Origin: Anseranas semipalmata | Taxonomy: Eukaryota; Chordata; Aves; Anseriformes; Anseranatidae | Reading direction: 5' to 3' | Length of the DNA stretch: 64,000 nt | Assembly (NCBI GenBank): GCA_013399115.1 | Contig: VXAA01001394.1 | Span: 137,615-201,614, forward strand | Part shown: positions 25,201 through 33,300 of the stretch, in pieces | Layout: each line of letters starts with the position of its first letter | Numbering within the stretch: position 1 is the first letter of the stretch | The notes under the pieces: model-generated | Databases searched by the model: none | What the model was told of the DNA's origin: nothing | The model's input: only the letters and a program-made list of their open reading frames with translations | Program-made: the position numbers and the translations under genes

Positions 25201-27525
25201 GGTGTCTTCCAGGTGTAGCAGCTTTGTGCAGCATGTCTCTGTATTCTTAACAAAGGAACAGTTTTTTCCGTTTCGCAATTCATTTCTGTCCAAATATCAC
25301 TCCCTTTTTCAGTTTAGTTTAGCTTTTCTCCCCAATTTAGTTTCAGATTTAATTTTTTATTTGCTCTGTATAGCTGCATAGAGGTCTTCACCTTCCTGAT
25401 ATCATAACAGATATGCTTTTCTCAAAATACAGAATTCTATAGCTTTCACATTTCCTCCACTTTTTTTATGATTCTTTCTCTGACAGTTTCTTGGTTGTCT
25501 TTGTCCCGTTTTTACATTTGATTCTTTTTTACTGTCTACCAATTCAATACAGGAAAAAATGTTTTCTTGATTTGTGAACTCTCCGAATCCTTTCTAATTG
25601 AGCCATCATTGGATCTGTTCTCTGTTTTGCAGTGCTTTAGTTCTCAAACACTTCCACAGAGCTCTAGTTCCTTGCTGGGTTTTGTTGCCTTTCTGATGTA
25701 ATTCCTCGTTCTTACTGTCTGTCACCGAGCAGTCTGTCCTTGCTTTCTGACTGCCTGCAAAGACCCTAATGGGCTTGGGCTGGAAGAACTTGGGAACGGC
25801 TCGGAATCTCCAGGTTTTGTTTCTGTGGCTGTGTAAAAGCCTCTCTTGTATGAGAAAGAAAGAGCTGAGAGGTTTGCATTTATTTTTCAGCTTGGAGAGG
25901 ATACTGCCTGAGGTGTAAGGTCTCATTTGGTGGAACAGAGCTTCTTGGGAAGCAGTGGCCATCAAGAGAAAGGGAAGCTGGTGATAAATAAAAATATTTA
26001 GACATCTTTTCAAATTTTTTTTTTCTGACACAGTGGAACAATGTTAATTGTCAAGAACCTTAAATTGCTGTAGCCTGTTGGATGCTGTATAGAGAGAGGA
26101 AGAAAGATATAAGGTGTATGGATGGGGAAAGAGAAGGTGCAGTGATTATTTTGGTCACAAGCAGAGATGAAAGGCAGAGTGCCATTTCTCTCTGCAACCA
26201 CTGGTTCAGGTGCCTGATGATGAAAAGTTTTCTGTAGATCAAGCATTTGTTTTTGAATTGAGTGCAGGGTTTCTTTTCTGTCTGATCTTGTTGGCTTAGG
26301 AGTGAATGACATGTTTGAAATCCCAACCTACTAGAAATGCCAGAACTGAAGGCATTGAGCCTTGATAGTTCCTCTTCAAGGCACATTAATCCAGTCTTCA
26401 GTTGTGGATATTGTTTGTGTTTTAAATTCTTGCTATAGTGTTAATTGTACTCAAAATATGTCTCCAAGCTATTGCCAGAAGATGTGATATGTAGCAGGTG
26501 AGTCCCTCTTAGCTTTGTTTGTAAATTGCAAGTGTAGCAGGCTGTCACTTTCAGTTGATGTATTTTCTTTTCTGGTAACAGTGAGATGCTGGGAATAAGC
26601 CCATGTCTTTTTTTTTTCCCCTCAGTTCTTCCAGGATCAGCCACTAGAGATCTTGGAGGAGGGATGAGGCAGTTAGGCTCCCACGAATAGTGACTGCTTC
26701 CAGTTCCTGTGTGGGATAGCATTTGCTGCATCCAGTGATGGTTCCCAAGGGACGTACAGCTTGTTCTATAATTCTGTTACTTCCTTTAAGTATCTGTTCC
26801 TAATATAATTCTTCAGTTTCCTTTGTCTTGATTTTCAGTTATTAGTCCTTACTCCCACTGTTCGTTTACAGATTTGTGTCAAACTATACAGAAACAATTA
26901 CTGTTGCATGGTTTTCCAAAATATTTTTCAGCTACATTTGAATATTATTCTTTTCCATTTGTTTGTGGTCAATTTTTTTTTTTTTAACTTACTAATGTTT
27001 CCTGGGCAGGAATTCTTACAGGAATCTGTATAAGTCAACTTCCATCTGTTGTGTCCTCTAAAACCAAGACAAAGACTTTGGATTTGCTGTTTTTCAAAGG
27101 ATTATGCCTGAATTTTCTAACAGGACTTTTAAATTTTTTTTGTTCCTAATATAAAATGTAGGGCTTAATTGCTTATTAAGCATCCAATACTGCAAATTCA
27201 TAAACAGTAGACTAAGTCTGTTAGAACTAAAATATCATATTTGTATCACTTCATTTTTTCTGTAACTGTGGTAAACATGCAGGGAATTGTGAAGAGAGAT
27301 GAAGTCGTGTTCAAGGCTGCCAGAAGCCGCAGAATCCCGATCCTGATGGTGACGTCTGGAGGCTACCTGAAGAGGACAGCACGGATTATTGCTGATTCTA
27401 TCCTCAATTTGCACAGCCTGGGGCTTATTGGCAAGGGACCAGTGACCAGTGGAGCTGAAAGTCCCAAGGTAGAACAGATGATTAGCGACTCCGTTACAGA
27501 CTTAACCAACTTGTCACTACAATGA
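1060..27525 (+). CDS. HDAC11: HDAC11, class IV histone deacetylase, nine coding exons
   Basis: Zinc-dependent deacetylase fold enzyme, the only class IV HDAC in vertebrates; the family is also known to remove long-chain fatty acyl groups from lysine. The coding sequence joins 1060-1208, 4367-4467, 10921-11037, 16005-16047, 17670-17746, 19854-19916, 21570-21666, 24553-24731 and 27283-27525, every junction being GT-AG and in phase. It yields 355 residues plus an initiator, against 347 for human. Visible signature motifs are GGGFHHCSS (catalytic His pair), [15 protein letters not shown] (zinc ligands D181 and H183), YNAGTDIL (zinc ligand D261) and TSGGY (catalytic Y304). Aligned to human HDAC11 from memory there is no insertion or deletion up to about residue 325; only the C-terminal tail differs. 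All catalytic residues are intact and no stop or frameshift interrupts it, so this should be a functional gene. The start codon is unresolved: the G at 1060 probably completes an ATG whose first two bases lie in an upstream exon. Confidence 0.97.
1756..1785. repeat. 15-bp tandem duplication
   Basis: The unit TCTGGCCCAGAGCTT occurs twice head to tail with no mismatch. It lies inside HDAC11 intron 2 and looks like a simple replication slippage event. Confidence 0.9.
2022..2083. repeat. 31-bp perfect tandem duplication
   Basis: Two identical 31-base units (2022-2052 and 2053-2083), each starting GGCTCAGTGCCATG and ending ATATTCAACAGA. It is in HDAC11 intron 2, away from the splice sites. The lack of any difference between units points to a recent slippage or duplication. 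Confidence 0.93.
4367..4467 (+). CDS. HDAC11: HDAC11 coding exon 3 (residues 51-84)
   Basis: It completes the codon split after exon 2 and encodes 34 residues, [10 protein letters not shown]...RRYLNKLK. The block [11 protein letters not shown] is nearly identical to the human protein, while the first 15 residues are the variable segment. The acceptor is TTATTTCAG and the donor AAAG|GTGCTG. It ends in phase 0. Confidence 0.96.
5317..5355. repeat. 39-bp direct repeat, copy 1
   Basis: This 39-base sequence starting AATAATCTTGCATTTC and ending GTTATTTTG is identical to 6120-6158, about 800 bases downstream in the same intron. Flanking sequences differ. It may be a small duplication, a gene-conversion footprint or an assembly effect. 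Confidence 0.9.
6120..6158. repeat. 39-bp direct repeat, copy 2
   Basis: Identical over 39 bases to 5317-5355, in the same orientation. The match begins at the A of 6120 and stops at 6158, after which the two loci diverge (GAGTCATC against GGCTGGAG). Confidence 0.9.
6760..6844. other. Three successive inverted repeats (stem-loops)
   Basis: First, AATATATCAC pairs with GTGATATATT around a 4-base loop (6760-6783). Next, CTCCTTTTT pairs with AAAAAGGAG around TC (about 6784-6803). Then CCTCCAG (6813-6819) pairs with CTGGAGG (6838-6844). They lie end to end in HDAC11 intron 3. No known RNA family is recognised. Confidence 0.55.
10921..11037 (+). CDS. HDAC11: HDAC11 coding exon 4 (residues 85-123)
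   Basis: It encodes 39 residues, [20 protein letters not shown]...RTQTGGTIM, with no split codon at either end. The sequence is almost identical to human HDAC11. The acceptor is CACCTTGTAG and the donor ATG|GTAAGG. Because its length is a multiple of three, skipping it would keep the frame. Confidence 0.97.
11038..16004 (+). other. HDAC11: HDAC11 intron 4
   Basis: AT-rich intron of 4967 bases. It contains simple T-runs (for example 14743-14755 and 15343-15361) and no supported exon, RNA gene or transposon. Short frames on either strand show no recognisable protein family. Confidence 0.85.
16005..16047 (+). CDS. HDAC11: HDAC11 coding exon 5 (residues 124-137)
   Basis: Short exon of 43 bases encoding [14 protein letters not shown] plus the first base of a glycine codon, matching the human segment AGKLAVERGWAINV. 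The acceptor is TTTTCTTAAG and the donor GTTG|GTAAGT, a near-consensus donor. Easily missed by open-frame scans because of its size. Confidence 0.96.
16048..17669 (+). other. HDAC11: HDAC11 intron 5
   Basis: AT-rich intron of 1622 bases with no supported internal feature. A 90-codon open frame at 16335-16607 has no recognisable family and overlaps an open frame on the other strand; I treat it as chance. Confidence 0.85.
17670..17746 (+). CDS. HDAC11: HDAC11 coding exon 6 with catalytic His pair (residues 138-163)
   Basis: It encodes [20 protein letters not shown] followed by ITLAIK. The HH pair corresponds to H142 and H143, the general acid-base pair of the deacetylase active site. The acceptor is TATGTTTAG and the donor AAG|GTAAGA. 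It begins by completing a glycine codon from exon 5 and ends in phase 0, so exons 5 and 6 together make 120 bases. Confidence 0.97.
17747..19853 (+). other. HDAC11: HDAC11 intron 6
   Basis: Intron of 2107 bases. The left two thirds are AT-rich. From about 18690 it becomes GC-richer and runs into a CR1 LINE tail at about 19018-19382. The stretch 18690-19017 just before the CR1 match is unlike the surrounding intron and could be part of an older or co-inserted repeat. Confidence 0.85.
19018..19382 (+). mobile_element. CR1 LINE, 5'-truncated 3' end
   Basis: Recognised from the typical CR1 3' end: a segment resembling GAGAAGAGAAG...ATATCTGAAGG, then ACTTCTTTACTGTGAGGGTG, CACTGGAACAGGTTGCCCAG, TTGGACTAGATGATCTCCAG and GGTCCCTTCCAAC, ending in the octamer-like CATTCTGTGATT. 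It covers only the end of the reverse transcriptase frame and the 3' UTR. An expected stretch around GTCAAGAGG...GTGGTGCCC seems shortened. It lies in HDAC11 intron 6 in the same orientation as the gene. The left boundary is approximate. Confidence 0.92.
19854..19916 (+). CDS. HDAC11: HDAC11 coding exon 7 with zinc ligands D181 and H183
   Basis: It encodes 21 residues, [14 protein letters not shown] followed by IDLDAHQ, residues 164-184. The DLDAHQ motif supplies the zinc ligands D181 and H183. The acceptor is GTATTCAG and the donor CAG|GTGAGT, a strong donor. At 63 bases with phase 0 on both sides it can be skipped without a frameshift. Confidence 0.97.
19917..21569 (+). other. HDAC11: HDAC11 intron 7
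   Basis: Intron of 1653 bases, AT-rich, with no transposon or RNA gene that I can recognise. The reading frame of exon 7 stays open for about 65 codons past the donor (to 20114), which is intron read-through and not evidence of a longer exon. Confidence 0.85.
21570..21666 (+). CDS. HDAC11: HDAC11 coding exon 8 (residues 185-216)
   Basis: It encodes [20 protein letters not shown] followed by [12 protein letters not shown] and one base of the next codon. GNGHERDF directly follows the zinc-binding motif and is typical of HDAC11. The acceptor is TTCCTTCAG and the donor AAAC|GTAAGT. Human has VYNRHIYPG where this has AYNRYIYPG. Confidence 0.97.
21667..24552 (+). other. HDAC11: HDAC11 intron 8
   Basis: AT-rich intron of 2886 bases. 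A 15-base sequence AAAAATCATGGAAAC occurs twice 31 bases apart near 23560 and 23591. A stretch near 22610-22680 has faint resemblance to a reversed MIR core but is too degraded to call. Otherwise nothing is supported. Confidence 0.85.
24553..24731 (+). CDS. HDAC11: HDAC11 coding exon 9 with zinc ligand D261 (residues 217-276)
   Basis: Longest internal exon, 60 codons, starting [20 protein letters not shown] and ending [10 protein letters not shown]. The motif [11 protein letters not shown] holds the third zinc ligand, D261. The segment [17 protein letters not shown] is the least conserved part relative to human. The acceptor is CTTTTTTAG and the donor CAG|GTTTGT, a weaker donor than those of the neighbouring exons. 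Confidence 0.97.
24732..27282 (+). other. HDAC11: HDAC11 intron 9
   Basis: Intron of 2551 bases. From about 25040 to 25800 the + strand is conspicuously pyrimidine-rich, giving open frames on the - strand that I do not recognise (for example 25606-26031). T-runs occur at about 26013-26022 and 26976-26986. The acceptor before exon 10 is AAACATGCAG with a long T/C-rich run upstream. Confidence 0.85.
27283..27525 (+). CDS. HDAC11: HDAC11 last coding exon 10 with catalytic Y304 and stop
   Basis: It encodes 80 residues, [20 protein letters not shown] onward, through LMVTSGGY (Y304, transition-state tyrosine) and [20 protein letters not shown], then a stop TGA at 27523-27525. The C-terminal tail after LGLIG ([20 protein letters not shown] then [10 protein letters not shown]) is about nine residues longer than, and different from, the human tail, sharing only an ESP motif. 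The acceptor is ATGCAG|GGAATT. Confidence 0.97.
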   Translation, partial: GIVKRDEVVFKAARSRRIPILMVTSGGYLKRTARIIADSILNLHSLGLIGKGPVTSGAESPKVEQMISDSVTDLTNLSLQ

Positions 27526-28483
27526 TGGGTTACTAAATTTTAGGAAAACACTAACTGTTTTAGGAGCAGGAAGCCTCCACATCATTATCAAGGTTAATAT
27601 AAGAAATTCAGAAAGGACTTGGCTTGCCTTTAAAATAACATAGTGCAGATAATACACGGTTGCAGATTAACTGTTTAACTTCTGAAGCTATCTTGAGCAA
27701 AGGCAACAAATCCTTTTGAGTTGATTTAGACATGTACTTTATTTCAGTTTATGATATTATTGTAGAAAGCTTTAATTGCTTCTTATTGTTATAGGTAGTC
27801 TATTATATTGAAAGAACTATGCAGTTGTTATCCAAAGACTGTCCCAGACCTATTTCACATGATAGAGTTCTGACAGTGGTGGGGGTAATCTGGACTAAAC
27901 CTATTGGCATTTTTCTTAGATACTGCATTTTATTTATTGCTTTTTGTGTGTATGTGTTCTGCATAGTCTTCAGCTGTCAATTTAACACTAAAGTGCAATA
28001 CTATGGAAAACAGTTCAGTTGCTTGGCTTTTAAGCCATAGTCTATTAGAATGAAAGTTCATTAATTTATATTTTATTCCTGTTGATGATAGTGACAAATC
28101 CTGGTTTTAAACAAGTTGAGAAATAGAATATGAAATATCTTTGGCTTCTTATGCAAATGAGCGGTAAGGGCTCAGCATTAAGTCTGGTTTTTGCCTCTCT
28201 TAAAATGAGGCCTGCATATAAAAAGCAATAGTTACTATGCATTGTAAATCAGAGTAAAGAAATTGCTATAAAATTGAAAATAATTTTAGAGTTCTGAGAA
28301 TTCTTGCAGAAAATGCCATGTAGAAATGTAGAATACCTTTTGTTATCATTAGCTTGTCATGTATAAACAGTAAAGAGTAAGTTTGATCTTTTTTTTCCAA
28401 CTAGTGCTGTTTTTCACTTGACTGAAGATTAATGGTAGTCATAGCTGCAGTCACAGTTAGTAACCAAATTGTTTGTATTTAGA

Positions 28484-28489
28484 AATAAA
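28484..28489 (+). terminator. AATAAA poly(A) signal, proximal
   Basis: First canonical AATAAA after the HDAC11 stop, about 960 bases downstream. The following 30 bases are not clearly GT-rich, so it may be a weak site. Confidence 0.4.
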
Positions 28490-30261
28490 AATACTGTGAA
28501 ATTTCTACATTAAGATAATGTAATTAACCTTATATGGGAGCTTCTAGGAGGTACCATAATTTGAGAACAAAATGGTGTATTCAGAAGCAAATTTGGTGCA
28601 TTAACTGTAAAGTTTGTTTTTATTTAAATTGGTATATTTTGTGTTAAGTACTGTTTGTAGCATTGGGTCATAAATGTACTAAACTGTATATTTTGCAAGA
28701 GCTTTTTTAACTTCCAAGTATTCACTGATTTGTAGTACAAGTTTAATGTTGTGTTTCTGTGAAGGGACACAAATATTTTCCTTGTAGTAAAATTGGTGTG
28801 TAAGCTATTTAAGGAATGTTTAATTCTAATCAGAATACTTACCTCAGTTAATGTTATTTTTAGACTTATGGGGTTTGTTAATTGTTGGAACTTGCACAAT
28901 TGCTATAAATATCTGCTTTAAAACAGATTTGGCACATTGCACTAATCTTGAGTTGCAACACTGTTATTTAAAGGCACTTTTAAATTTCTTACTACATGTG
29001 TGGTCAAAGTACAACTAATGTTGAGATTTATTTTTTCTATACTGATGTGTTACTGAAAGATGTTGCTATTCTTTCGTGTAATTTTTATAAAATTATAAAT
29101 TAAATTTCTATGAACTAAAACTGTGTCATAGTACCATATGGTCTTTTCCAGAATATATTCTGTTTGTTCTAATATGTTTATGTTATTTTCCCTCGGTGGA
29201 GATTAAAATAATACTGAATAATGCTGATTGACTTTTCTTTCACTTTACACATTTTGGCTGTCAAAATTCTTTGACTGGAACAGTTTATTGCAAAGACAAA
29301 ATGATACATTTTTTTCATAGTTAAAATGTAGCTGAAACTGCAGTGAGTCTTAGAAGTGAATTGTTTGTCAACAGTGGAGGACTTCTCTGAGTGTTAATGT
29401 GTTCACCTCTTAAAGTAAACTTGGAAGTTTTATATCCGAATATGTTTTAAGATGTCATCATAAGGTGTTAATTTCAAATTAGAAAGCAACTTTATATTCT
29501 ATCACCTATATTATAAATGCTATTTTAATTATTACAGATATTGAACTGTACACTAAGCTTCTGTTAAGACTGCAGTAGTATTTTAGGTCTCATAAATCAA
29601 TATATTTTCAGAGAACTATATATTTGCAGAAGAGCCTACGAGCTTTCAAAGGCTCATCTGTAAAATCTGTGATTATTAAACAGCTGACATGTTGGCTGCA
29701 TTTTGTGTTAGAGTTGGAAATGGCAAACGCAACTCCTTCATATTTTTTATTTTTTAATTTACTGTAATATTTGATTTTTTTAAATCAGAAAATTAATTCC
29801 CACTTGTTAAGCTATTCCAAAACAGATGTGGACAGTTCTTCAAAAAGAAGTGGTGAAACTGTTTCTATGTTGAATTTAAAGTTCAGATATTGTATGATCC
29901 ATAATTAACGTACTGTTATCATTAGGCAAGGTGCACTGAACATTTTGTCATGGAAACATTTGCAGGTACCTACAACCATCAGAATTTTTAGCTTCAACAA
30001 AAATTTTTGTGGAACACAATTATGAGGTGCTTAGGAGAATGCTGTATAGTCAGATTTTGCTGGGAAAAGGTGCAAGGGTTTTTTAGTTTAGTTTTTGTGT
30101 GATTTTTGTTTTTGTGTTGTTTTTATTTTTTAATTGTAGTTGTAACTATAAAATCTTCCCATAAGTGTTGAGTGTTTCAGAACCAATGGCCTAACTTAAA
30201 ACAAAATCCTATCCTGAAGAAAGGCTGGTAGGTCATCTTTCATAACAACACGTTGGTTTTG

Positions 30262-30267
30262 AATAAA
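30262..30267 (+). terminator. AATAAA poly(A) signal, distal
   Basis: Canonical AATAAA about 2.74 kb past the HDAC11 stop. A 22-base A-run begins 90 bases further on (30354), which could also prime cDNA falsely in that region. Confidence 0.35.
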
Positions 30268-30353
30268 ATTATTTAAGAAATAGGCTTGTCCGATAGCTTA
30301 CAGTTAATGTACAAATGAGTTTCTGGTTAGTTGTCCATAAGTGACACGTATTT

Positions 30354-30375
30354 AAAAAAAAAAAAAAAAAAAAAA
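30354..30375. repeat. Poly-A run (22 A)
   Basis: Uninterrupted run of 22 adenines just beyond the distal poly(A) signal. There is no recognisable retroposed sequence to its left and no obvious target-site duplication, so I do not call it the tail of a retrocopy. Confidence 0.9.
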
Positions 30376-33300
30376 GCCTGAAGAGTTGAAGCTGTAATCT
30401 ATCTGATTTGACAGTTGGGAAGCTGAGTTCCACCCCTCTGCCCCCACCTTTTGCCTCTCTCTTTTACAGTCCATTAGTGTAGAAGTTGGCATTAAAAGCA
30501 CTGGGCATTGTGTTAGTAGTGTCATGCTGACTACATTTTAGCTTTAGATGGTAATATCCATCTCTCTTAATCTAAAGGTCAGTTTTTTTGTTTGTTTTTG
30601 ACTGTGATTTTTTTGAACATCCTGGATTCTGAAGTCCTAGACTTGTTTCATAAATATAAGGAAGATTTTGAGAAATGCTATAGTCAGCTGTAATAATAAA
30701 ATACGGAGTTCAAGAAAGTGAATTGGTAGCATGCTTAATGTGTGCAGGGCAGGGAGTGTGTATGTCTGGTGGATAATAACTGTCTGGACACCCAGGTTCC
30801 CTACCCCTTGCTGGTCCTCACAGCTTGAGAAGCCTAATGATTCTGAAACTGCTCCCTGACCTTCTTGTCCTGCTGTCAGAGGAAGTTGTTCACCACTATT
30901 ACTGCCCTCTCTTGTGCATACAAGGCATGCAATTCTTTTTAGTGCTGGCTGCACACTTTCTTGTGGTCTGTGAAGTGACACAAATTTCTTGTACTATACA
31001 CATTGTACTATATAATTGTGGCCTACATGCAACATAGCATGGGGAGCTTAGTGGGGAGAATGCTCTGACAAATCCAGATGTTAGTAAGTTAGTAATCTTG
31101 GGTATGTTGTTCTGCCAGGAGCTGGAGGAGTGTGCTGCATTCAGAAAGCTGCAGGGTCTAGGATGTTGGTACTGTGTGCTGTGCCAGTTGTTGAATAATT
31201 GAAAACATTGTGTTCTAGAAAACTGCATTTCCTTGCAGAAGAAGAAAGTTCACTTGCTATATTTACTCAATGGGAGATGATCTTCCTTATACTCCCTGGC
31301 TGATTATGAAATGGAGAGCATAACAGAAATAATAGTAAAGGGCCTAATCCCAAGTGATGCTGTATCCTGAACTTGCCTTTAATTTAGCACCGCTTGTATA
31401 TTACCCAACTAGAGGCAGGCCCAAAGTTGTTTGATATGTACTCACCTTCATCTTAAACTTCAAGTAGGTGTGATTTCCAGGTTTTTGTTTTCCCTTGATC
31501 CTGATATTTTTGGTAATCTCTTGGGTTTCCCATCCAGTGCTCATCTAATTTTCCTTTCTTTCTATACAGTTTTGCTGAAGTAACTTTTTTTTTTTTTAAC
31601 CAAAGATGAATAGAATTAATTAAAAAGAGATGACATTTTGGCAAGCTGTGTGAAGGACTAATTCTTATTACTAGGCTTGATTCTCTCCTATGCTTATCAC
31701 AGCAGTGAGAATAGGAGGTTGGTTTTACTCGGCTCCCAAATCAGTGCAAGTATGGTACCCACCTTTAGATGATGCTTAGGAAAATGTAAATAACTCCTGC
31801 CTTATTTCCTATCACATTCTGAATGTGCAAAAGTACTATGTCCTGCATATAGTAGTGACTTTCTGAAACTGAATTCAGAATATGGTGGCAAGACAAAATG
31901 CTGATTTAATTGAAGAGATTGAATGGGAGGTTACTGTGGTGGGGCTGAGACTGACTTACTAGCCTGCTGCAGTTCTGACCTTCCCCCCAGCATCTCACCT
32001 GAGATCAAACTTCTGGCTGGAGAAGGAGTAAGCACAACAATTTAGAAAAGACTGCCAGTGATGAGGCACATCTTGTGTTATCAGTCCTGCAGTATTATAT
32101 TGGCCAGTGCGATGGTCTGTGGCATGCATTTCCTTTTCTTTTTTTTCCCTTCAAAACTAACATCACAGGCAATTAGTTAAAACTATGTTGTCAGATATAA
32201 AGCTAGTTACATATTTGGTTAATCAGATCCAAACTCTTCTTTTATTTTCCGGTTGAGTGTAACATCCTTTGAGCTTTACTGGAACTGATTATCTTTATTT
32301 TGGAAATGCATGTTTGATTTGTATAAAAATGAGAAGGGGGGTGGGGGGTGGGAGCATCCAAGGCCAGCTTAAAAGGATATTTCTTGTCTTCAGTGTCTTC
32401 AAGTTAGCCCTTAGAGTTATAACAGATGCAATGCTTTGTAAGAGCAAAAAGATGTCTACATTCTTTTAGTTTTGACATCCTAAGAAAGATTACAATTAAT
32501 CCTGTTAGCCAAAAGGTGGCTTGCCATTTGTCCTGGGGTTGTTTTTGCTGCAGGTATGGAGGAGGGCAAAATGGATGTAAGGTAATAGTAGAGAATAGGC
32601 AAGGAAACTGAAAATTTCCGAAGTAAAAAGCTGGAGCCTGTTCTCTACTTTCTTTAGATATGACATTTGAGAGCTGCAGCCAACAGGAGACTCTTTGCTT
32701 TTTGTGTGAATCAAGTAGAATCTTTCTTTGTTATACGTAGATATTAGCATTTTTATTTACATCTTCCACAGTTTCTCTTTTCATTCTTTACTAATCTTTC
32801 CTATGACTACCACCTATCAAAAGCGTCACTGAGAATATTCTGCTTTTTTGTGATGGTGACCAGGACTTTGTGTGGGTACCGTTCTCCAGTGGCCAGACGT
32901 CTGTGGTACTGCTTCTTGTTGGCTGATTTGCACTTTACAGAGGCAGACAGCTATTTATAAATTTTCAGTGTAAGGGCTTAGTGGAGTTTGGGCTTGTTCG
33001 TCTTGGTCCTCAGTTACAGTTGCTACTGCTTGTTTAGTGTATGAGATCTTCAGAAATGGATGTGTAAAGGCAGGCTCTGCATGTGCACCTGAGTGCCAGG
33101 GTGAGTGGCATGGATACACAGCAGCTTCTATTGATAAGTGTTTGTGTTTTAGGATAAGCAGCTCAGTAGGGTCCCAGTTCAGAAAGAGATGTTTGCTGTC
33201 TGAATAGAAGTAATTCGTAATAGCTTGTTCAAAAATGGAAACAGGGTTTGATTTTAATTTGATTCCTTTAAAAATCAAAACAAGTTGACAAATACCAGAA

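Larger units (their letters stand above)
27526..30290 (+). other. HDAC11: Candidate HDAC11 3' UTR
   Basis: AT-rich sequence directly after the stop codon. Canonical AATAAA signals are at 28484-28489 and 30262-30267, with ATTAAA variants near 29099, 29202 and 29674. Transcripts could therefore end about 1 kb or about 2.75 kb past the stop. Which sites are used cannot be told from sequence; the right boundary is a guess set by the last signal. Confidence 0.5.

Noticed and set aside
30262..30375. Processed retrocopy ending in the 22-base A-run
   Set aside because: No coding or repeat similarity precedes the A-run and no target duplication is evident.
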